A stretch of 64,000 bases of DNA from Mallotus nudiflorus (Eukaryota; Streptophyta; Magnoliopsida; Malpighiales; Euphorbiaceae), in NCBI GenBank assembly GCA_947683625.1, contig CANTUR010000057.1:2478501-2542500 (forward strand). The letters run 5' to 3'. Under the pieces are notes generated by a model. The model saw only the letters and a list, made by a program, of their open reading frames with translations, ran no database searches and had not been told where the DNA came from. Both the position numbers and the translations under genes were made by a program. The first letter of the stretch is position 1. Each line of letters opens with the position of its first letter. Shown in pieces: positions 11,640 to 22,420 of the stretch.

Positions 11640-12960
11640 TGATAGTATTTCTGAACACAATCCATGTTCCAAAATCATGGCAATTCTTTGACTTCTCTAT
11701 TTTTTAATTTATGTGCCCTTTTATATGTATGTTTTGAGATCTGATAGAGGCCTTCCCAATTTGGACCCAATTTGCTAGTGCTAGAGTTACCTTTGCTAAT
11801 ATCTACCATTTTGAGTACTTAGTCACCCACTTTCAACTATCTTGGGTGGCTACAATAGAGATGATATTATGCTACCCTCTGCCTATGTGCTTCAGCTATA
11901 GTTGACGTCAGCTCTCGTCTTTCTTTTAGTAGGTCTAGACATATCCAGGCATCAATGTTGTTGATGTCTTGATCGAAGATACGGCTTATCTTATAACTTG
12001 GTGAAGCAATCTCTACTGGAATTACCGCATCCATGTTATAAGTTAGTCTGAATGGTGTTTCCTTTATGGATGATCTAGGGGTGGTCATATAAGCCCATAT
12101 TACATTGTTAAGTTCTTCAACCTAATTTTCCTTTTCTTTTGTCAAGTCTTCTTTAATCCCTACATAATAGTTATGTTGGTGACCTCTATTTGCCTGTTCA
12201 TTTATAGGTGAGCTATCGAGGTGAAACGAAGCTTTATGCCAAGGTCTGGACATAAACCTCTAAACTTTTCATTGTCAAACTGCTTGTTGTTGTCCATGAT
12301 CAATATGTGAGATAGGCCAAATTTGCAGATGATTTCTCTCCAAAAGAAATGTTGGATCCGAGCTTATGTGATAGTTAGAACTGCTTCCACTTCTATCCAT
12401 TTAGTGAAATAGTCTATAGCCACAATTAAGAATTTTTTTTAGTAAAGTTGAGGTCGAGAAGGGACCCAGGATGTCCATTCCCCACATGGCAAAGGGCCAT
12501 GGGCTACTTATTAGATGTAAGGGGTGGGAAGGTTTGTGATTAAGACAAGCGAATTGCTGGCACTTATGACATTCTTGAATTACCTTTCGGGCATCATTAG
12601 ACATGGTGGGTCAATAGTATCCTTGAAGTAGTGCTTTCCTGATTAGTGTGTAGTGGGACTCATGTGCTCCACAAATTCCTTTATGGATTTCCTTGAGTAT
12701 GTAATTCCCTTCCTTTCGGGATACACATTTGGACCATAGGTGTGAAAGGGATTTCTTATAAAGCTCCCCGTGGTGGATAGAATAGTGGGCTGCCTCCATC
12801 TTCAATTTTTAAGCCTTTAGTTTATCTTTGGGAAGCATTCTATATTCAAGGTATTGGACTATCGGTCGCATCCATTCTGAGACTTCCCGTATTTTCAAGA
12901 TATTGGGTTCTTTAATATTAGGTTTTATCAGTGCTTTGGTGAATTCCAGACCATTAAATG
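11640..12960 (-). pseudogene. Integrase region of the 12-kb Tat element
   Basis: Integrase inserts element DNA into the host genome. Minus-strand reading gives an HHCC zinc region (GAHESHYTLIRKALLQGYY, then ECHKCQQFA), then PWPFAMWGMDILGPF of the catalytic core, a degraded DN-QFDNEKFR block and 'SIAHL*MN' where family members have a TSVAHPQTNGQ-like motif. Next come TTPRSSIKETPFRLTYNMDA, VIPVEI and a C-terminal SKLGPNWEG block near 11755. Frame changes near 12600 and 12420 plus stops show it is dead. Order and motifs agree with Tat-lineage integrases. Confidence 0.75.
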
Positions 12961-13400
12961 CTTGACTGTCTTCAACTGCTGATTTGGCCAGGAGGTCAAC
13001 CTCAGAGTTTTCTTGTCTGGGCATCTGGACAACCTCCCCTTAGCCCCTTTCTTGTTCGATCTGCTTCAAGAGTTGTATGACTTTGCCCTCATATCTGGAA
13101 ATGCTTGGGTCATTGATCTGGAATGTCCCGTTAACTTGATTTACTACTAAGTGGGAGTTTAAATGTATTATGAGGTGTTCGACTTTGACTTCGGCAACCA
13201 ACTTCAATCCTATGATGAGTACCTCATATTCCACGGCATTGTTGGTCGCATTGTACTCTATTCAAACTATATACTAGATATGGATTTTGTATGGTACTTT
13301 AAGGATCACTCCAGTGCTAGATCCTTGAGTGCAAGATGCTCCGTTAATATAGAGCTTCCATTCTAGTGCCTTGGTTATGGTAAGGTCTTCCGGCGTCATT
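12809..13400 (-). pseudogene. Second (aRH-type) RNase H domain of the 12-kb element
   Basis: Minus strand reads WKLYINGASCTQGSSTG, VEYEVLIIGLKLVAEVKVEH, IIHLNSHLVVNQVNGTFQ, then MPRQENSEVDLLAKSA. These match the four active-site blocks of the archaeal-type RNase H that Tat elements carry in addition to the RT-linked domain. The Glu in VEYE remains. The first Asp (YVDG in relatives) is Asn, and the third (SDSQ) is replaced in LNSH, so activity is lost. The reading frame breaks near 13030. Confidence 0.7.
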
Positions 13401-13439
13401 TCTTGAATGAAATCTACTAGTGCTTGGACTTTCACTTGC

Positions 13440-14788
13440 TGATAGGGCTCATAGTCTATGTCAAATTCTCTAAGCAGTGAACTAATCTGCCTGAAGTCTT
13501 AGGCCTTTGTAAGATTTTCTGCAAAGGAAAGCGGGATTTGACAATGATAGGATGAGTCTGGAAGTAGTGTTAGAGCTTTTAGGATGCGTGGATAATAGCC
13601 ATAGCCAACTTAACCAGCATTGGGTACCAAACTTTAGATCCTCAGAGCATTTTGCTGATGTAATATATCAAGTTTTACTAGCTCTCTTCTTCTCTTACTA
13701 GCACCGAAGTGATGCATTTTTAACCTACCGAGAGATATAAATACAGTGTTTCATTTGGGACTAGCCTACTGAGTATTGGTGGTGAGGATAGGAACTTTTT
13801 AATGTCTTTAAAGGCCGCTTAGCAGTCTGTAGTCCAAATAAATTTCTTGGAATTTTTTAAAGCTCAAAATAGTGGTGGACATTGTCTAGTTGAATATGAA
13901 ATGAAATGTCCTAAAGCCATGATTCTGCCATTCAGTTTTTGTAACTCATGGATATTCTTTGGGGCTTTCATGTTGAGAATGGCTTCCATTTTTTTCGGGT
14001 TGGCTTCAATACCTCTATAGGATATCATGAATCTTAGGAATTTACTAGCTTTGACTCCGAAGACACATTTTTTTTTAGCTTAATCCTAGACTCACTCAAT
14101 AATTAGAGAACTAAATCCAGATCCGCTAGGTTTTATTTTGCATGATTGCTCTTGATAATAATGTCATCAACATATACTTCCATAATTGTCCCAATCTTAT
14201 CCCGAAGTACATGGTTCATCATTCTTTAATATGTTGCTTTAACATTCTTTAGTTTGAAAGGCATCACCTTATAGCAATAAAGGCCTTCGTGGGTGATGAA
14301 GGATGTTTTCTCTTGATCTTCCCCTTTATTGGTATCTAGTGATATCCTTGCACCACGTCAACAAAACTATATAGTCTATGGCCAGCAGTGGAGTCTACAA
14401 GTTGGTCAATTATAGGTAGAGGGTAGCTGTCCTTGGGGTATGCCCGATTACGGTTAGTATAGTCTACACACATCCTATACTTTTTATTCACTTTTTTTAC
14501 GAGTACCACATTGGCCATCCATTATGGATGAGTAACTTCCTTGATAAACCCAGCTTTTAACAATTTCTTTTTTTCCTTAGCGATCATGCTCTGCCTCTTG
14601 TATGCAAAAGTTCTTTTCTTCTGGATTACTGGCTTTGCCTTTGGTCTGATATTCAGGCTATGACAAGCAACTTGGGAATCTACCCTAATTATTTTAGATA
14701 CCCAAGAGGCGAAGTCTTCTGAGTTTCTAGTGAGGACTTCCCTTATTCCTTTCTTAGTGTCATAGTCAAGCTCATTACCAATCTTCAT
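13440..14788 (-). pseudogene. Reverse transcriptase and RT-linked RNase H of the 12-kb element
   Basis: The RT copies element RNA to DNA. Minus strand from 14788 reads an SEDFASWVSKI leader, AGFIKEVTHP, WMANVVLVKKVNKKYRMCVD, NRAYPKDSYPLPIIDQLVD, and further on MEVYVDDIIIK (about 14150-14190), where the YVDD catalytic pair is intact. The downstream thumb and RNase H part (to about 13440) is shifted between frames and carries many stops. In-frame TAA/TAG codons interrupt the fingers and palm as well. Confidence 0.75.
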
Positions 14789-15187
14789 TGTCTTCTTATC
14801 AACAACTTACAATGTTTCAGTGTCGTCAACCAGTTGTGGTCCAGCACCTTGTTTCTCTATTTCTCATACTTTTAGGGGGAAGGCTTCCGTTTGAGGCTTT
14901 ATGGTCATCTAATAACACTATCTGGCCATATGCTGATCTCCACGGATAGTAAGAATTCCGCCTTCGACTGGAATTTTCATAGTTAAGTATTGGATACTAG
15001 AGACTGCATCTGCTTAGTAGAGAGTTGGTCATCCTATGATTCCATTGAATGCTAGCGGGAGATCTGCCACACTGAATAGGGTTTTGATGACTTTTGTTTC
15101 ATTATTATCTCAATTTCTAAATTCCACTTTCAACTCCACAACTCCTATTGGTTGTATAGTTCCTCCATAGAAGCTTGTAATAGGATT

Positions 15188-15990
15188 CTATATGGCCTTC
15201 AGGTTAGTGATGGAGCCTCCCATTGCTTTGTAAGCATTCCAAGACAATGCATTAATGGCGCTTCCATTGTTAACCAGCAGCCTCTTCACTAAATAATTGT
15301 TTATGTATGCATTTATCACCAGGGCATTACAGTGAGGATGATGAACATACAAACCATCTTCTGAATTGAATATGATCTCTTTTCTCTTAAAGGCTAGCCC
15401 TTCTCTATGACTTTGTTTAAGTTTCTTCTCAGCGTTTTCTCCACCAATAATCATGTTAATAATACCAGTCAGCTCATTCTAGGCTTTCTTTGCTTTTGGC
15501 TTGTCTCTCGCATAGGCTTCTAGGTTCCTGCTCCCTCTAGAGGTGTCCATGAAATTATTGAGTTTACCATTCTGCACTAGTCTTTCTATTGCATTCTTCA
15601 ATTATATATAGGCCTCAATGTCATGCCCATATTCTCGATGATACTTGCAATAATATTCTCTATCTTGTGGGGACCTCCGGCTTGGGCTTATTCTTATGGC
15701 TGGGGTAATTCCTACACCATTTTGTCTGACCCATATGAGAATTATAGATAGAGAGGTATTTAGAGGTGAGTGTTTATCTGCTTCCCTAATAAATCTTTCT
15801 ACCGGGTTTCTGAAATTTAATTTTGGGAAGCTTGCTCGTCTAGATTTTGAGCTTTCATCTTTGGTTGGTGGTTTTTCCTCTTCCCTTCATATCCTTCTAT
15901 CTTCATCCATCTTTATCATTCTGATCGTCATAGCCATTACCTCCATAAAAGTGTCAGGTTCCTTTGTCATTATCTTATCTTTGAGCTTTT
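15188..15990 (-). pseudogene. Gag C-terminus and protease of the 12-kb element
   Basis: Minus strand from 15990 reads KLKDKIMTKEPDTFMEVMAM, the end of the retrotransposon gag domain. A linker follows with YYCKYHREYGHDIEAYIQ-like sequence (a CCHC-derived Cys/His knot) and KNAIERLVQNGKLNNF. The protease part (15454-15188) has HCNALVINAYINNYLVKRLL and VNNGSAINALSWNAY; relatives have VDNGSS, so the catalytic Asp is Asn here. One stop (TAG) lies in the linker. The upstream half of gag is separated by the insertion that begins at 15991. Confidence 0.7.
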
Positions 15991-18900
15991 TGTAATATCC
16001 CGTGTTTTTAAGTATTTTAATACTGCATCGGGATATGCAGTGTTAATAATTTTGTATACAATTATGATATTTTATGAGTTAATATGTATTTAAAACTCAT
16101 TTTAATTATTGTATATTATTTTAAGTGCTTTACGTAAAATTTTCCCGGGACTTGCATTTTCGGGGAAATTTTCATGCAAATAATTTACTATTAATTATTT
16201 TAAATAGATTTACGGACTTGCATGAGCTCATATATATTTTTAAAGTACTAAATAATGTATATATGTGTATTTATTTATTTAATTAGGGTTTGATTAATTA
16301 CCCTAATATTTTATTATTTATTTATTTATTAGTTTTAATATTATTTAATTATTTTTAGGTGTATTAAATTATTTAAATATTAAATTATATGTGTGTGGTG
16401 TATAATTAATGTGTGTGAATTTATATTATTTTAGTATATAGTGTAAGTATATATATATACATAAAATATTGTTAAAAGCAAAAATTTTGGCAAATTACAA
16501 TTCTGCCCCTGACTCTTCCTCCTTCTTCCCCGATTGCCTCCATCGCCGTTCCACCGTCTGTCATACCGTTTTCTTGCCGTTGGTGTGCCTCCCGGTGTGC
16601 CACCTCCTTCTCCAGCCTTCCTCGCTGCCAGCAGCGCCCTATTCCGACGTGTTTTGGCCAGAATCAGCTCGGGAAGCCGAAACTTGAGCCACAATCATTC
16701 ACGACATTTTCGGCCACTGTTTTCGACACCGCCAGTCTATTTCTTCTCCTTGGGCTCTGGTGAGTGTGATTCCAAGCTTTGTTTCACTTAAAATGGTCTA
16801 GATTTGCTTAGGTTTCGATTTTGGTAATTCGGCCATTTTAGGATTCTTGATTTTTTTGAACTTCAAATTGATTGATTCATGAAAATTTTTTTCACAAATG
16901 TTGTTCCCCTTAGCTTAATCTACATGTGTGAATTTTAGTATTATTTTCTAATTTTTGAAAATTAATTAAATAAATTATGAAATTGTGTTTTATGATAAAT
17001 ATAGGTATTTAAATGAATTATAGAAATTTATTTGGAATTTTTATGAATTTCTATGTATTTATTTTGAATTTATTTAGGTTTATGTAATTTTGGAAAATTA
17101 GGTTAATTGTGTTTTTAATTGAAATTAATTAGTTAATTGAGTTTAATTATTGATATTATTGATAAATATGTGGAGAAAATTAATTTTGGATAATTATATT
17201 ATTTTTGGTGAATTTTTGGAGTAATTTTAGTATATTTATATATATAGGGGTATTTTGGTAATTTTACCATAAATTGACTAAAAATGTAATTAAATTGGTT
17301 TTAATAGTTATTTAAGGTATAAAAATGATTTCTACAAATTATTTAGTATTTTTAATTGATTAAAACTATTTTTCGTGAATTATTTTCAATTATATATATA
17401 ATATACGATTTTTCTAAATAAATGAGTTTTTATTGGTTTTTAATGTGTTTTAAGGTTAATTTCATAATTTCTACTTATAAAATGTATTTTTGTGATACAA
17501 GGGTATTTTTGGTATTTTCATAAATATTCTGTGATTGTGGACCCCGATCGGTAGATTGTAGTTTGGAGTCCGACCGAGGGGTTGTGATTGTAATTCTGTG
17601 TTCATTTTCGAATTGTGTTTCTTTGTAGGGCCGGCTCTACTCTTTGAGTAGAGAGATGTCCGTTTTACAGGGGAGGTTCTGTCGAATTTTCGGTAGAATT
17701 CTCGTAAAACGTGATATCCGGTCGAACTCTAATTTTGATTCTGTGTCCAATATTCTAGATCAAGTTTCTAGGATTTTCTGTTAGGTTTATTCTGATGTCT
17801 GTTATTTTTGTATGTTTAGTTGCGCCGAGACAAAGGCCTAATGGACCAGGCCCATCGAACCTATCTCAAGGAGCGCACTAAGTGTGGGTTACTATTTTAT
17901 ATATATCTGCTTTAGGGTGCATGATTTATAAATGTATGTTTTATTTTGGTTAAATATGCATAAATAATTTGATTAGTATTTAAGTTTATTTTTTGTTTAT
18001 CTTTGGTTTATTTTCGGTATATTTTCAATTATATGCATGTTTTGCTAATAAATTAAGTTTAAATTTTTTTCAATATATGTCTAGTTTATTTCGTAATCTA
18101 TATGGATTTCTTTGACGTATATATACTCGAAATATACCAGGTTTACTTTTGGTATATTTTCAGTATATATATGGTTTATGTTGCTATTTTATTTAAGTTC
18201 ATGCATCATTTTATTTTATGAATGTATGCTTTATATTTTAATGAAGGATATCAATAGAACGTGCTACCTAGTGGGCAGTACTGGGACCGAGTACGTACCG
18301 GTATGCTTGTAGCATTTAGGCTATATTACTAACCAATTTGAGGATATTGATTGGAATTGATTTATCTGATGTGTGATATGATTTGGGTGTGTGATTGTTG
18401 GAGCTCGGTTGACTAAGTGTCTCGGGGCTAATCACACTGACAGTCAGACTGTTGGAGCTCGGTTGACTTAGTGTCTTAGGGCCAGTCTACTGTCCAAATG
18501 GATCAAGTAATTATATTTGGAATAAGTGAGCCTGTATGGCTAGAGTGTTGTCTAACACTATTTGAGGTTGCGATATTCTAGGGTTCTATTTGATCCTTCA
18601 TAAATAGTAATTTTCAATAAATATATATAAAATGATTTTTTTTGCATCCGTGTGTAATTGCTTGTATATATATACATATTATATATACGTACTTTTTGAT
18701 TGTCTGCATTTGGCATTTAGTATGCATATATATATATTATAGTAATTCACTCAGTGAGGTTTGACTCCTCTCCGTTGACTATTTTTCAGTAGAGTCATCG
18801 TCTTCAGACATCAGTAGCAGGCCTGTACGCCAGATTTCTTCCGCCCCGGCTTCTTTATGTAAATTGCTTATCTGAGTCTTGAGTTTTATTTTTATAATCT

Positions 18901-19130
18901 AGACACTACAGTAGTTGTAATAAATTATAGGTCTTATGTATTATATTTGTGTGAGTTATGTACTTTGAATATTTGAACTGAAACTTGTATTAACGAATTT
19001 ATTTATATATATGAGATATGGATTATTATTTTTATATTTATGATTTTATTCCGCTGCATAATATTTTACTTAAATGTGTTGTTATTATTTATATTGCATG
19101 TTTTATTTTATTTTATTTTAGGCTGGAATG
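15991..19130 (+). mobile_element. LTR-like insertion (about 3.1 kb) inside the Tat gag
   Basis: Sequence changes abruptly from gag to TGTAATATCCCGTG, the kind of start seen in many plant gypsy LTRs. It contains a GC-rich island (16500-16760), a tandem duplication of GTTGGAGCTCGGTTGACT (about 18398 and 18450), and a TTCACTCAGTGAGG box near 18744. The right limit is where gag-like minus-strand sequence resumes. No pol domain is seen and no clear target duplication was found, so a solo LTR or a non-autonomous element both remain possible. Small open frames at 16431-16791 have no recognised product. Confidence 0.5.
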
Positions 19131-19618
19131 GTTGAACTACATTCCCTTTTTGGCACTTTACTCTTCCCCTTATTCACCTCAGGTATCTCCTGAGGTGTCG
19201 TGTTGTTGTCTATGTGAGTTGGTTCAAGGTTGCCACTTTGAATTAAAGTGTTCAGTTATTATTGAATTAAGGCCATTTGGGCTTGGATATTTTGTATTAT
19301 GAGTTCCTTGTTAGTTTGGGTGAGATTGAACATTTGGGTTACAGTGTTTAGGTTTGGTGTGGTAACAGCCGGTGTATATGTTAGGCTTGGAAAAGGTACA
19401 AAAGGTATTATATAGTGGTGGTATTGTAATAGAGCATAATATGGAAAGTCGGTGCCTGAAGCCAGTATGCTGGAAGTACTGTTATTAGGAGAGGTATGAA
19501 CAAATTAATTAAAGGAATGGGTGCAGAGGGATTAATGTTAGTTTTAGGAGTTGAGACTGGCAGTGGACTGGAAGTCATGGTGTTGATGTCTTAGCTTAGT
19601 AGGTATACAAATGGCTTT
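19131..19618 (-). pseudogene. 5' leader and N-terminal gag remnant of the 12-kb element
   Basis: Lies between the nested LTR-like block and the primer site. Minus-strand reading near its left end gives RVKCQKGNVVQPFQP, a plausible piece of a Tat gag N-terminus. No continuous frame survives, and the central gag expected between here and 15990 is absent, so the insertion may have come with a deletion. Confidence 0.35.
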
Positions 19619-19634
19619 TCCCCAAGAGTCTCCA
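19619..19634 (-). promoter_or_regulatory. Primer-binding site of the 12-kb element
   Basis: Minus strand TGGAGACTCTTGGGGA lies 14 bp inside the 5' LTR and resembles the TGGCGACTC--TGGGGA site typical of Tat/Ogre elements. It is where a host tRNA would prime reverse transcription. Confidence 0.6.
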
Positions 19635-19648
19635 CAAATGGGGCAATT

Positions 19649-20051
19649 TGATAACTTGTTTCTAGAACTCTTGAGCTTAAGACCTGCAAATAATCAATAA
19701 AGGAGAAAGTGAGAGGTGGGGAAGATCCCCACAAACACTGTGATGCCTAAGTTAGAGAATAGAGGGAGAATTTAAAAAGAAAGCAAGGGACAATTAGAAT
19801 ATGAGAGAATAAGATGATTGAGAATGAGGGGTATGAGGTCCTATTTATAGTGATATTCAAACATGAAAATAGTAGGATTCCTTTTGAGATAAGAATTCTA
19901 AACCAAATAGAAGAGTATTCCTTCTTTGCTTAGGAATTTTCTTGAGGTAGAGTTCCTTCCTCAAATGGATTTAGCTACCTTCCCTTTTCGAGTAACCCTG
20001 TTTAGGAAACAATGCTCTTTAATTAAACATGAATATATATGTGCAGTATCA
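19649..20051 (-). repeat. 5' LTR of the 12-kb element
   Basis: 403 bp, same length as the left LTR with scattered substitutions. On the minus strand it begins TGATACTGCAC and ends AAGTTATCA. The TATA box (CTATAAATAGGA, about 19839-19850) would start the genomic RNA. Confidence 0.9.
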
Positions 20052-20056
20052 ATAAT
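20052..20056 (+). repeat. Target-site duplication ATAAT (right)
   Basis: Exact partner of 8072-8076. Confidence 0.85.
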
Positions 20057-22420
20057 ATATCATCTGACTTGAACATTAATCAGCCGATAGATTAGATTAA
20101 TTTAATTTGAGATTATTATATCAACTATTTTTAATTAATAATGTAATGTTGGGAGCATAATAATGGTGAAGGCATTTTATCTTTTTCTTTTCTTAAAAAA
20201 ATATCAAAAGGTCTCATTAATTGCATAAATTAAGAGCAGATTTTGTGACTAAAAAATAGAATCTCTTAAATATTTAATATTTTAGATCAGTGTATTATTA
20301 ATTGAAATAAAAAAGTTATATTTGTTCAAAAAAAGTTAGGTCTATGTTGTCCAATTATATTAAAAATTAACAAAAATTATTAATTAAAATTTTTGTTGCA
20401 CAACAAGTTTAAAAAATAATAAGAATGTTACTTAAAAACTGTATATTTTCTTAATATTATTTGTATATGATACAATCAAAATGGTATATTATCTTAATAT
20501 TATAACTATATAAAACTCAAAACAGTATTTAAAACTCAAAACAATATTTGAAAATAAAAAATAGTTTCTCAAACTCATAAATACCTAAATATTATATGTC
20601 TATCAAACTTCAAAATTGTATATGATATTAAAATAGCATATTATATGAATATTATTCAAATATTTTCCTCCATAAACAAAGTATATATTCTAAGTATTAT
20701 TCATATATGAAACTTAAAAAAGTATCTGAATATGATAATTGGAGTAAGTATATATTGTTTAAAAAATTATCAAAGAAATAGTTGGTATTGAGTAATAAAT
20801 TTCAAATATAATTGTATTCAATTAATTAAAATAAAAATAATTGATATATACATATCAATTAATTTGAATTGAAGTGTCCATCTTTTTTCAAATGCATGAA
20901 ACTTGGAAAAAATTTTCATTTATTTCTATTTTATTATTTGTATATTTTAATTTATTTTCCAAGTATAAAATGAATAAAATAATAACATCCTAATAAATAT
21001 ATATAAATATAAAAATTTATATTTCAAAATACTTTTCTAGAATATCTAAAATTTTAATTCTTTATTAAAACTAATATGAGTTGTATAATTTAAAAATGTT
21101 AATTACAATCTTTGAAATGTAGTAGACCGCCTATATATATATATATATATATATACCCAAAACTAAAAAACTTAGAATAATAACATTAAAAAATTTTAAA
21201 AAAAGGGAAAATAATTTTTTTTTAAATTAAGGATAACAGAAAATAAGAAAAAATACAAGAAAAATAAAAATAAATTTAAAAAATAAATATAAGGATAAAT
21301 AAAAATAAGCATAATAGAGGATATAGAAAAAAATAAAAATAAATAGAAAATAAAGAAAAATAATAATAGAAAATAAGAAAAAATTAAAAAAATAAAATTA
21401 TAAAAATAAGAAAAGTGAAAAACAAAGAGAAAAAATAAATAAAGAAAAAAATAAATGAAAAGGAAAAAATAAAAGAAAGAAAGAAAAAATACAAAATCAA
21501 CTGAAAAAAGAAGAAGAAGCAAATTGACATAAATAAAAATAAAATAAAAAAGGGCACCCATTAAAAACATAAGATAAATTAATATAAAAAAGCTAGGAAC
21601 TGAGACCGAACCTGTAAATTTCTCATTATTCTACCAAATAATCTAATACAAATAAAGAGACAAAAATGGCAAGGAATTGGTCTATAAAATGATGATAAGG
21701 AAAAAATGAACAGGAGAAGAAGTCATGGTGTTAATAAAGAATAACATACGGTAAGATGTCAGTTTCAACTTTCAAAGATTCATTCCCTCAAAAAAGAAAA
21801 AAAAAAAATTTCATGTATTCATTAATTTCCACCTCTAATGTCTAAAGATTAGTTAAATAAAATCGTGGTCTCAACCACTATAAATTGCTAAAGAAAATTT
21901 TTTAAATTAATGCTATAAAATAACAAATAACAAATGATAAAAATTTTAATTTTTATATATAAAGTTTTGATTTTTTTTTTTTTTTTGACTCAGTTGAAAT
22001 TATGTAAGTGTTAGAATTTTTGAAAGGTGCCCGATCAAACCGTGGTCTCCATAATGCTATGCTCAACAAGAGTGCCAATAGCACTAATAGGAATAGACAT
22101 AGCCTTACTTTTATTTATGGAAAAAAAAACATTACAAATATTTTACTCCTTTTGTTATAGTTTATTTGATTTAGGGGCATTTGATTTAATTAATTGTATT
22201 AACTGTAAAATTGCATATTTATAAATAAATTAAATTTAATAAATGAATGATAACTAATTATTTGTGTATAAAATAATAATAATAAATTTAAAAAAGTGGA
22301 TTAAGATTTGATTATAAAATATATTTATATAATAATAAAAGTCTTGACAATCAAGTAAAAATATTATTAATTAAATTAAATAATTAGAGGATTAGACTTA
22401 ATAATAATAATAAGGTTAGG
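20057..22420. other. AT-rich intergenic DNA
   Basis: No gene recognised. 20390-20640 is the right copy of the direct repeat seen at 7820-8071. A (TA)n run is at about 21132-21155. 21180-21560 is an A-rich, almost C-free tract. 21780-21930 resembles 47400-47560 upstream of the GLR gene (cacctctaatgtctaaagat, then 'caaccactataaatt'). 22027-22224 is open for 65 codons without a recognised product. Confidence 0.6.
21180..21560. repeat. A-rich low-complexity tract with strong strand asymmetry
   Basis: Mostly A with some G and T and very little C on the plus strand, built from 'aaaaataaa' and 'gaaaaaata' words. Its complement is open for 124 codons of mainly Phe, Leu, Tyr and Ile, which is a composition effect. 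Confidence 0.8.

Larger units (their letters stand above)
8077..20051 (-). mobile_element. Complete 12-kb Tat/Retand-type LTR retrotransposon with nested insertion
   Basis: Two direct repeats of 403 bp (8077-8479 and 19649-20051) begin TGATAACTTG and end TATTA/TATCA, flanked by ATAAT duplications. On the minus strand the order is 5' LTR, primer site, gag remnant, protease, reverse transcriptase, two RNase H domains, integrase, then a region carrying a plus-strand (antisense) ORF, tandem repeats, polypurine tract and 3' LTR. The dual RNase H and the antisense ORF after integrase point to the Tat/Retand lineage by family knowledge. Gag is interrupted by an LTR-like block at 15991 to about 19130. 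Coding parts have many stops and frameshifts, so it is not autonomous. Confidence 0.9.

Noticed and set aside
16431..16791. Overlapping frames of 72-87 codons on both strands in a GC-rich island
   Set aside because: Frames are open on both strands at once because of composition; no recognised product.
21196..21570. 124-codon minus-strand frame rich in Phe, Leu and Tyr
   Set aside because: It is the complement of a low-complexity A-rich tract; openness follows from composition.
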